Made by a program: the position numbers and the translations under genes
The notes under the pieces: generated by a model
Databases searched by the model: none
What the model was told of the DNA's origin: nothing
Seen by the model: only the letters and a program-made list of their open reading frames with translations
Assembly (NCBI RefSeq): GCF_002257455.1
Contig: NZ_NCKN01000014.1
Location: 1-32,185, forward strand
Direction of reading: 5' to 3'
Source of the DNA: Microbacterium sp. 13-71-7
Lineage (GTDB): Bacteria > Actinomycetota > Actinomycetes > Actinomycetales > Microbacteriaceae
DNA length: 32,185 bases
Shown: in pieces, positions 24,822 to 31,651 of the stretch
How the letters are laid out: every line of letters begins with the position of its first letter
Position numbering within the stretch: the first letter of the stretch is position 1

Positions 24822-27800
24822 GTGCACGAAGAGACCTCGCTCACCGTCGGCCGCGTCACCCGCGTGCTCGGCGAGCGCGTGCGCCCCGCCGTCCACTCCG
24901 CCCGCATCCCGCTGGAGATCGCCGCGCACGTCCTTCCTGGCGAGCCGATCCCCGCGGCCGAGGGGCTGGCGCTCGACTACGCGCCGTTCTCGGCCGGCCA
25001 GCAGTGGGGCCCCGCGTGGGGAACCACGTGGTTCCGGATCCGCGGCACAGTCCCGGCCGAGTGGGCCGGCAAGCGCGTCGAGGCGCTCGTCGACCTCGGC
25101 TTCGACATCAACATGACCGGCTTCCAGTGCGAGGCGCTCGCCTACCGCGCCGGCGCCGACGGCGAGCCGGTCCCGGTGAAGAGCCTCAACCCGCGCAACC
25201 AGTGGCTGCCCATCACGGAGCGGGCCGAGGGCGAGGAGACGGTCGAGCTGTTCCTCGAGGGCGCCTCCAACCCTGTGCTGCTGGACTACCACCCCTTCCT
25301 GCCCACGCAGGAGGGCGACATCCTCACCTCCTCGCCGGATCCGCTCTACCGTGTGCGCCACATGGACCTCGCGGTGTTCGAGACGGAGGTGTTCGAACTG
25401 TCCCTCGACCTCGAGGTGCTGCTCGATCTCCAGGCCGAGCTCCCCGAGACCAGCCCCCGCCGCATGCGGATCCTGCAGGCGCTCGACGACGCGCTCGACG
25501 TGCTCGACCTGCAGCGGATCGTCGAGACCGCGGGCGATGCCAGGGCTCAGCTGGCCGAGGTGCTGGCGGCGCCCGCCGACGCGAGCGCGCACCGCATCGC
25601 CGCGATCGGGCACGCGCACATCGACTCGGCCTGGCTGTGGCCGCTGCGCGAGACCGTGCGCAAGGTCGCCCGCACCACCTCGTCGATGACGACCCTGCTC
25701 GAGGAGCAGCCGCAGTTCCGCTACGGCATGTCCAGCGCGCAGCAGTACGCCTGGATGAAGGAGCACCGCCCCGAGGTCTACGCCCGGATCAAGGCCGCCG
25801 TCGCCGAGGGACGGTTCCTGCCGCTCGGCGGCATGTGGGTCGAGTCCGACACGGTCATGCCGACCGGGGAGTCGCTCGTGCGACAGTTCTCGCACGGACA
25901 GCGCTTCTTCGAGCGCGAGTTCGGGATCCGGTCGAAGGGCGTGTGGCTGCCGGACAGCTTCGGCTACTCCCCCGCCCTGCCCCAGCTCATGCGCCGGGCC
26001 GGCTTCGAGTGGTTCTTCACCCAGAAGATCTCGTGGAACCAGCGGAACGTGTTCCCGCACCACAGCTTCGACTGGGAGGGCATCGACGGATCGCGGATCT
26101 TCACGCACTTCCCGCCGATGGACACCTACAACTCGCAGCTCTCGGGCATGGAGGTCGCCAAGGCCTCGCGCCAGTTCAAGGAGAACCGCGTCGCGACCCG
26201 CTCGATCGCCCCGGTGGGCTGGGGCGACGGCGGCGGCGGCACGACCCGGGAGATGACCGGCAAGGCGTCGCGGCTCGCGTCGCTGGAGGGATCCGCCCAG
26301 GTCGAGTGGATCCACCCGGACGAGTTCTTCGACGCCGCCAAGGCGGAGCTTCCGGATCCGGCGGTGTGGGTCGGCGAGCTGTACCTCGAACTGCACCGCG
26401 GCACGCTCACCAGCCAGCACGCCACGAAGGCGCTGCACCGCTGGGCGGAGCAGGCGCTCATCGAGGCCGAGCTGTGGGCGTCGACCGCGGCCGTGCGCCT
26501 CGGTGCGGCCTACCCGCACGACGAGCTGGACCGGCTGTGGCAGACCGTGCTGCTGCACGAGTTCCACGACATCCTCCCCGGCACCTCGATCGCGTGGGTG
26601 CACCGCGAGGCCGTCTCGGTGCTCTCCGACGTGCTCGACGAGGCCCGCGCGCTGTCCGAGGCCGCGCGCGCCGCGCTCGCCGGTTCCGGTGACGTGGAGC
26701 TCGTCTTCACCCCGACGTCGGTCGGTGTCGCACCCGGCGCTCGCGCGCTCGGCGCCTCCCTCGCCTCCACTCCGGGGTCGTTGAGCGAGGACGGCGGAGC
26801 CGACCGAGACGAAACGCCGGTTGCCGAAGAGCCGGCCCAGATTCGCTACGTGCCCCTGCCCGTCTCCCTCACCGAGTCCGCCGACGGCTTCCGCCTCGAG
26901 AACGGCCTCGTCGCGGTCGTGATCTCGCCCGAGGGTCTCATCGTCTCCGCGCGGGACAAGGCATCGGGCCGGGAGACGATCCCCGCGGGAAAGCCGGCGA
27001 ACCTGTTCCAGCTGCACCAGGACTTCCCGAACATGTGGGACGCGTGGGACATCGACAAGTACTACCGCAACCGCGTGGACGACCTCGTGGCGGTGTCGTC
27101 GATCTCGGCGTCCGTCGAGAGCGGCGTCGCGACGATCGTCGTGGAGCGGCCGTTCTCGGAGTCCTCCCTGCGGCAGACGATCACCCTGCGTCCCGGATCC
27201 CGCACGGTTCTGCTCCGCAACGAGATCGACTGGCACGAGACGGAGAAGCTGCTCAAGCTCGCCTTCCCGCTCGAGATCTTCGCCCGCGAGACGGCCGCCG
27301 AGACGCAGTTCGGCTTCCAGCGCAGGGTCACGCACGTGAACACGAGCTGGGAGGCCGCGAAGTTCGAGACCTCGATGCACCGGTTCGTGCTCGTGCAGGA
27401 GGACGGCGGCTTCGGCGCCGCGCTCGTGAACGACTCGATCTACGGCTTCGACACCACGCGCGATGTGGACGGCGACGACGTCACCACGACCGTGCGCCTG
27501 TCGCTGCTGCGCGCCCCGCGCTTCCCCGATCCCGACACCGACCACGGCACGCACGAGATCCAGGTGGGCCTCGTGATCGGCGCGGACGCCGCGATCGCGA
27601 CCGCGGAGGGCATCGCGCTGAACGCGCCGTCGACCGTCGTCCGCGGCGCGAACGAGGTCGAGCCGCTGATCGCCGTGTCCGGCGAGGGCATCGTCGTGTC
27701 GAGCGTGAAGCTCGCCGACGACCGCTCCGGCGACGTGGTCGTGCGCGTCTACGAGTCGCTCGGCCGGCGCACGTCCGGATCCCTGACCGTCGCCTTCCCG

Positions 27801-27917
27801 CACCGCGGGATCCGCGAGGTCTCGCTCATCGAGGACGAGCTGGAGTCGCCGCGCACCGGCGAGGCGCTGTCCCTGCGCCCCTTCGAGGTGCGCACGCTCC
27901 GCATCGCCCGGGCCTGA
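24822..27917 (+). CDS. GH38 alpha-mannosidase
   Basis: A 1031-residue retaining alpha-mannosidase. After an N-terminal beta domain, the catalytic part begins with the zinc-binding IGHAHIDSAWLWPLRE (His266, Asp268); the nucleophile Asp378 is in VWLPDSFGYSPALPQLM; WFFTQKISWNQRNVFPHHSF and GWGDGGGGTTREM follow; a middle helical domain and beta-sandwich end the protein. It would remove alpha-linked mannose from imported N-glycan fragments. The GTG at 24822 is chosen because GAAGGAG lies 7 bases upstream and the conserved N terminus follows; an ATG 57 bases earlier is in frame but lacks a ribosome site. No signal peptide. The linker near residues 652-666 carries an apparent repeat insertion (26776-26820). 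Confidence 0.92.
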   Translation: MHEETSLTVGRVTRVLGERVRPAVHSARIPLEIAAHVLPGEPIPAAEGLALDYAPFSAGQQWGPAWGTTWFRIRGTVPAEWAGKRVEALVDLGFDINMTGFQCEALAYRAGADGEPVPVKSLNPRNQWLPITERAEGEETVELFLEGASNPVLLDYHPFLPTQEGDILTSSPDPLYRVRHMDLAVFETEVFELSLDLEVLLDLQAELPETSPRRMRILQALDDALDVLDLQRIVETAGDARAQLAEVLAAPADASAHRIAAIGHAHIDSAWLWPLRETVRKVARTTSSMTTLLEEQPQFRYGMSSAQQYAWMKEHRPEVYARIKAAVAEGRFLPLGGMWVESDTVMPTGESLVRQFSHGQRFFEREFGIRSKGVWLPDSFGYSPALPQLMRRAGFEWFFTQKISWNQRNVFPHHSFDWEGIDGSRIFTHFPPMDTYNSQLSGMEVAKASRQFKENRVATRSIAPVGWGDGGGGTTREMTGKASRLASLEGSAQVEWIHPDEFFDAAKAELPDPAVWVGELYLELHRGTLTSQHATKALHRWAEQALIEAELWASTAAVRLGAAYPHDELDRLWQTVLLHEFHDILPGTSIAWVHREAVSVLSDVLDEARALSEAARAALAGSGDVELVFTPTSVGVAPGARALGASLASTPGSLSEDGGADRDETPVAEEPAQIRYVPLPVSLTESADGFRLENGLVAVVISPEGLIVSARDKASGRETIPAGKPANLFQLHQDFPNMWDAWDIDKYYRNRVDDLVAVSSISASVESGVATIVVERPFSESSLRQTITLRPGSRTVLLRNEIDWHETEKLLKLAFPLEIFARETAAETQFGFQRRVTHVNTSWEAAKFETSMHRFVLVQEDGGFGAALVNDSIYGFDTTRDVDGDDVTTTVRLSLLRAPRFPDPDTDHGTHEIQVGLVIGADAAIATAEGIALNAPSTVVRGANEVEPLIAVSGEGIVVSSVKLADDRSGDVVVRVYESLGRRTSGSLTVAFPHRGIREVSLIEDELESPRTGEALSLRPFEVRTLRIARA
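26776..26820. repeat. Dispersed hairpin repeat inserted in frame in the GH38 gene
   Basis: The segment starts GGTCGTTGAGCGAGGA and ends CCGAGACGAAACGCCGG, matching the ends of a short repeat that I recall between genes in Microbacterium-type genomes. It encodes a hydrophilic linker (SLSEDGGADRDETPVAEE) and uses TTG, CGA, GAA and GTT codons that are rare in the rest of the gene. The reading frame is kept. Confidence 0.6.
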
Positions 27918-27981
27918 CGCCTGACGCGCGCCTCGCGCCTCGCGAGCCTCGCGAGCCCACTCCCGCCGAGACCCCCTCGCA

Positions 27982-28048
27982 GCACCGACGCCCCCTCCCG
28001 CAGACGCACCCCGGAGGGGGCGTCGGTGCGCAGAGGGGGCGTCGGTGC
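27982..28048. terminator. Bidirectional hairpin with a duplicated right arm
   Basis: The left arm 27982-27998 is exactly complementary to 28013-28029 (17 bp, 14-base loop), and a second copy of the right arm lies at 28033-28048, so two alternative hairpins can form. It sits between the convergent ends of the GH38 gene and luxS and probably terminates both transcripts, although T-runs are absent. Confidence 0.65.
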
Positions 28049-28086
28049 GTGCGGGCACGCTGGGGCGGGGCGGGGTGCGGTGCGGC

Positions 28087-28560
28087 TCAGCCCAGGACGC
28101 GGGTGAACGCGTCGCGGCTGATGCCCTGCTCCAGGATCCGCGCGGACCATTCGCGCGCGCCGTGCAGGCTGTGGTCGCGGTAGTTGCCGCACTCCACGGC
28201 GCTGACGCCGGGGACGTCGCTCCACTCCGCCTTCTCGGCGATGAAGCGCAGGCTGTCGGTGATCGCGTCCACGAGCGCCGGGACCTCGGGGCGGCCCCAC
28301 GTGATGAGGTGGAACCCGGTGCGGCAGCCGAACGGCGAGATGTCGATGACCCCGTCGACCCGGTCGCGCAGCAGCGAGGCCAGGGTGTGCTCGATCGTGT
28401 GCAGCGCCGCCGTGGGGATCTCGCCCTCGTTCGGCTGCACGAAGCGCACGTCGAAGTTGGAGATCTCGTCGCCGCGCGGACCCTGCTCGACGCCGATCAG
28501 GCGCACATAGGGCGCCTTGACGGCGGTGTGGTCCAGGGTGAAGCTCTCGACCTCGGCCAT
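28087..28560 (-). CDS. luxS: S-ribosylhomocysteine lyase
   Basis: LuxS splits S-ribosylhomocysteine into homocysteine and DPD, the precursor of autoinducer-2, in the activated methyl cycle. The 157-residue protein has the zinc ligands His54 and His58 in [11 protein letters not shown] and Cys124 in [10 protein letters not shown], and the catalytic Cys79 in [10 protein letters not shown]. The ATG at 28560 has AAGGAG 7 bases upstream. It is a single gene with its own probable promoter (TAGCCT at 28620-28615), so the role is likely metabolic; signalling cannot be judged, as no receptor genes are near. Confidence 0.96.
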   Translation of the reverse strand: MAEVESFTLDHTAVKAPYVRLIGVEQGPRGDEISNFDVRFVQPNEGEIPTAALHTIEHTLASLLRDRVDGVIDISPFGCRTGFHLITWGRPEVPALVDAITDSLRFIAEKAEWSDVPGVSAVECGNYRDHSLHGAREWSARILEQGISRDAFTRVLG

Positions 28561-28595
28561 GCGGATCTCCTTCGGGTGACGGATGGATGACGAGC

Positions 28596-28614
28596 CGGAT
28601 CCGGCCCGGATCCG
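28596..28614. promoter_or_regulatory. 19-bp perfect palindrome in the luxS 5' region
   Basis: CGGATCCGG (28596-28604) and CCGGATCCG (28606-28614) are inverted around one base, immediately downstream of a TAGCCT -10 hexamer (28620-28615). In the transcript it would fold or act as an operator at the start site. It may equally be a by-product of frequent GGATCC. Confidence 0.4.
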
Positions 28615-28676
28615 AGGCTACCCCGCGGACCCGTGCCGAGGGCCGCCGCCCGCAACACGATGACGGACCGGGATCC

Positions 28677-29342
28677 TCACCCGGCGTTCGAGGAGTACAC
28701 GGCGACGGATCCGGGCTCCGTACGGGCTCCCAGCACGATCGCGACGATGCCGAGGAACGCGATCGCCGCGGTGTTGATCACACCGAGAAGACCTGTCACG
28801 AACAGGGCGCCCGCGGCGTCGGCGGTGTCGGCGAACAACGGGCTGAGCCTCAGCATGGCGAGGAGCCGCGTCGCCACGACCACGCCCAGTGCCCACAGCG
28901 GCGCCCAGTTCCAGGGGCGGGGGACCACTCCGATGCGACCGATCTGCACCACGGCGATGATCGCGAGCATGAGGGTCACGACGACCTGCACCATCGTGAG
29001 CACCCCGGCGACACCGATGAGCTGCCCGCTCCCATATCCGTCGGCGTCACGAAGCACCGCGTCCAGCGCGAAAGGGAGGCCCAGCAACACCACCGCCAGT
29101 GCGATCACAGCCCCGGTGCCGAGCGGCCGACGCGCGGTGACGCTCCCTGCGCGACCCAGCCCGATCACCAGCACGAGAGCGCCGGCGACGAAGAGCACGT
29201 CGACGGCGCGGTGCAGCGGGGCGAGCGGCCCCTGAGCCGCCAGCTGCGCGAGCGCCGACGCGACGAGCAGCGCGCCGCCCAGCACCCAGGTGCGCCGACG
29301 CTGCACTGCTTCGGATCCGGATCCGGGGTCCACGGTGACCAT
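28677..29342 (-). CDS. Unknown multi-pass membrane protein
   Basis: A 221-residue hydrophobic protein with about six transmembrane segments near residues 17-36, 46-63, 75-97, 107-133, 145-164 and 178-206. The N terminus is short, hydrophilic and basic before the first helix, and the C terminus is short. I do not recognise a family. The ATG at 29342 lies exactly 6 bases after TAGGGT (29354-29349) on the minus strand without a ribosome site, a leaderless arrangement like that of hemA and arr. It is a single gene between luxS and the epoxide hydrolase gene, co-oriented with both but separated from each. Confidence 0.7.
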   Translation of the reverse strand: MVTVDPGSGSEAVQRRRTWVLGGALLVASALAQLAAQGPLAPLHRAVDVLFVAGALVLVIGLGRAGSVTARRPLGTGAVIALAVVLLGLPFALDAVLRDADGYGSGQLIGVAGVLTMVQVVVTLMLAIIAVVQIGRIGVVPRPWNWAPLWALGVVVATRLLAMLRLSPLFADTADAAGALFVTGLLGVINTAAIAFLGIVAIVLGARTEPGSVAVYSSNAG

Positions 29343-29421
29343 GCCCCGACCCTACCCCCGAGGACGGCAGAGCCCGCCGCCCGGCATTCCGGACCGCGGG
29401 CTCTGCATTCGGACGGCCGTC

Positions 29422-30564
29422 TCAGCGGGTGCGGATCCCCGCGAAGAACGCGCGGACGTCGCCGGCGAGCACGTCGGGGCGCTCCAGGGCGGCGAAGTGG
29501 CCGCCCTCGTCGAAGCGGCTCCAGTGCACGATGTTGTCGTTGTCGCGCTCGGCGAAGACCCGGATCGTCTGGAAGTCGTCCTTGAAGACGGCGACGCCGG
29601 TGGGCGCGTGGTTCACCTGCGGCTCGGCCTGCGCCTGCGCGTTCTCGAAGTAGCTGCGGCTCATGCCCGCCGCCGCGTTCGCGAACCAGTTCACGCTGAC
29701 CTCCAGCAGGATCTTCTCCAGCGGCACGAGCGAGGTGCCGTTGCCGAAGCTGTTGAACAGCTCGCTGTAGGCCAGCAGGCCGATCGGGGAATCGCTGAGG
29801 CCGACCGCGACGGTCTGCGGACGCGAGGCGTTCATCGTGTTGTAGCCGCCCACCGACTGGAACCACTGCATGTGCTCGAGGCCCGCGTAGTCGGCGGGCT
29901 CGAGGCGCTCGAACTCGCTCGGGTCGCCCGAGGGGAACGAGAACAGCTGCAGCACGTGCAGGCCGAGGAACCCCTCCGGCGCCAGCAGGCCGAGCTCGCG
30001 CGCGACCATCGCGCCGTTGTCGGACCCGTGCACGCCGTAGCTGTCGTAGCCGAGGCCGCGCATGAGCGCGTCGTAGGCCCTGGCCACGCGCGCCATCGTC
30101 CATCCCGACGCGGTCACCGGCTGCGAGAAGCCGTAACCCGGCGCGTCCGGGATGACGACGTCGAAGGCGTCCTCCGCGCGGCCGCCGTGCGCGACCGGGT
30201 CGACGAGACGGTCGATCACGTCGAGGTAGTCGACGGAGGATCCGGGGTAGGTGTGCGCGAGCAGCAGCGGCGTCGCGCCCTCGTGCGCGGAGCGCACGTG
30301 GATGAAGTGGATGTCCTGGCCGTCGATCTCGGCGACGAAGTGCGGGAAGGCGTTGATGCGGGCCTCGGCGGCGCGCCAGTCGAAGGAGCGCCACGCGGCG
30401 AGCGCCTCGCGGAGGTAGTCGTTCGGCGTGCCGGTGGTCCAGTCGTCCGCGGGGGCCGGCTGCGGCAGGCGGGTGCGCGCCAGGCGATCCTGCAGGTCGG
30501 CGACCTCGGCATCGGTGACGGAGACGGTGAAGGGGCGGAGGGCGAGGGCTGCGGTGCTGTTCAT
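29422..30564 (-). CDS. Epoxide hydrolase-like alpha/beta hydrolase with N-terminal EHN domain
   Basis: A 380-residue protein. Residues about 10-105 match the epoxide hydrolase N-terminal region (RPFTVSVTDAEVADLQDRLA, TRLP, WRAAEARINAFPHFVAEIDG). The alpha/beta-hydrolase core has LLLAHTYPGSSVDYLDVI, the nucleophile Asp182 in YGVHGSDNGAMVAREL and the catalytic His in EGGHFAALERP. The usual HGWPGS and GGDWG motifs are altered to HTYPGS and GSDNG, so the substrate may differ from classical epoxides. The start at 30564 follows a TAGTGT hexamer by 7 bases. It is divergent from the YafY-type regulator, with an inverted repeat between them, so that regulator probably controls it. Confidence 0.85.
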   Translation of the reverse strand: MNSTAALALRPFTVSVTDAEVADLQDRLARTRLPQPAPADDWTTGTPNDYLREALAAWRSFDWRAAEARINAFPHFVAEIDGQDIHFIHVRSAHEGATPLLLAHTYPGSSVDYLDVIDRLVDPVAHGGRAEDAFDVVIPDAPGYGFSQPVTASGWTMARVARAYDALMRGLGYDSYGVHGSDNGAMVARELGLLAPEGFLGLHVLQLFSFPSGDPSEFERLEPADYAGLEHMQWFQSVGGYNTMNASRPQTVAVGLSDSPIGLLAYSELFNSFGNGTSLVPLEKILLEVSVNWFANAAAGMSRSYFENAQAQAEPQVNHAPTGVAVFKDDFQTIRVFAERDNDNIVHWSRFDEGGHFAALERPDVLAGDVRAFFAGIRTR

Positions 30565-30584
30565 GTCTTCGACACTATGAGCCG

Positions 30585-30607
30585 ATTAGGCTTGATTCGT
30601 TCCTAAT
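30585..30607. promoter_or_regulatory. Inverted repeat between epoxide hydrolase and regulator genes
   Basis: ATTAGG (30585-30590) and CCTAAT (30602-30607) are inverted with an 11-base spacer, a 17-base centre spacing that suits a dimeric regulator. The segment is the most AT-rich stretch of this 66-base divergent region and is the probable site of the YafY-type protein. Confidence 0.6.
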
Positions 30608-30630
30608 GGATCCGATCGATCGGAGATCCC

Positions 30631-31587
30631 GTGACCGGCCCTTCGGCGCGACTGCTCGCGCTGCTCTCGCTGCTGCAGACCGGATCCGCGCGCACCGGAA
30701 CGGAGCTCGCCGAGCGTCTCGGCGTGAGCGGTCGCACGGTGCGCGCCGACATCGAGCGGCTGCGCGACCTCGGCTATCCGGTGGATGCGACGCGCGGCGC
30801 GGTCGGCGGCTATCGGCTGGGTGCCGGCGGATCGCTCCCTCCCCTGCTGCTCGACGACGAGGAGGCCGTCGCGGTGACGGTCGGCCTGCAGGCCGCCGCG
30901 GGTATCGCCGGAATCGAGGACGTCCGCGCGCGGGCACTCGCCAAGATCGAGCAGGTGCTCCCCGCTCATCTGCGGCCCACCGTGGCGGCGCTCGGATCCA
31001 CCGTCGACCGCGGCCAGGAGAACGTCGGCACCGATGCGCCGGACCCCGAGGTCGACCCCGCCGTACTGCGAGCCGTCGCCGCGGCGATCCGCGACACCGA
31101 ATGGCTGCGCTTCGACTACGACGACTCCCCCGTGCTGGTCGAGCCTTACCGGCTGCTGAGCTGGCAGCGACGGTGGCACCTCGTCGCCCGGGATCCGCAG
31201 GACGGATCCTGGGGCACCTACCGGGTGGACTGGATGACGCTGCGGATGCCCACGCGGCGGCCGTTCGCGCCGCAGCCGCTCCCTGGCGGCGACTACACCG
31301 CCTTCGCGATGCGGACGATCGCGGCGAGCGGCTGGAAGGTGCATGCCAGGCTGCGCGTGGACGCCTCGGCGCAGAGCGTGCTCGACCGCATCAACCCCAC
31401 CGTCGGCGTGGTCGAACCGCTCGACGCCGACCACTGCGTCCTGGTCACCGGCGCGGACAGTCTCGACACCGTCGCCGCCTACATCGGGATGCTGATGATG
31501 GACTTCACCGTGGAGAGCCCGCCCGAGCTGGTGCCGCGGCTGCGTCTGCTGTCCGAGCGCTACGCCCGCGCCGTCGCGGGATCCTGA
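30631..31587 (+). CDS. YafY/PafBC-type HTH and WYL-domain transcriptional regulator
   Basis: A 318-residue regulator. Residues about 3-60 form a DeoR/HTH_11 winged helix (RLLALLSLLQTGSARTGTEL, RLGVSGRTVRADIERLRDLG, GGYRLGAGG). Residues about 140-210 form a WYL domain (LRFDYDDSPVLVEPYRLLSW, RRWHLVARDP, YRVDWMTLRMP) in which the name-giving WYL reads WHL, and a WCX-like C-terminal extension follows. WYL domains sense nucleic acid or other ligands. The GTG at 30631 has GGAG 6 bases upstream. It is divergent from the epoxide hydrolase gene and probably controls it and itself. Confidence 0.9.
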   Translation: MTGPSARLLALLSLLQTGSARTGTELAERLGVSGRTVRADIERLRDLGYPVDATRGAVGGYRLGAGGSLPPLLLDDEEAVAVTVGLQAAAGIAGIEDVRARALAKIEQVLPAHLRPTVAALGSTVDRGQENVGTDAPDPEVDPAVLRAVAAAIRDTEWLRFDYDDSPVLVEPYRLLSWQRRWHLVARDPQDGSWGTYRVDWMTLRMPTRRPFAPQPLPGGDYTAFAMRTIAASGWKVHARLRVDASAQSVLDRINPTVGVVEPLDADHCVLVTGADSLDTVAAYIGMLMMDFTVESPPELVPRLRLLSERYARAVAGS

Positions 31588-31600
31588 GCCGGACCGGGAT

Positions 31601-31651
31601 CCGGATCCGGAGCTTCCGGTGCGCGGATCCGGCGTCTCTCTCCGGATCCGG
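31601..31651. terminator. Pair of CCGGATCCGG palindromes between convergent genes
   Basis: Identical self-complementary 10-mers lie at 31601-31610 and 31642-31651 and can pair with each other across a 31-base loop. They fill the 64 bases between the regulator gene and the convergent serine hydrolase gene. A transcript-end role is plausible; no T-run is present. Confidence 0.45.

Noticed and set aside
24753..28058. An open frame of 1101 codons on the minus strand, antisense to the GH38 gene
   Set aside because: Its translation is low-complexity His/Arg/Gly/Val-rich sequence without any domain, as expected opposite a high-GC gene, while the plus strand encodes a complete GH38 enzyme with a ribosome site.
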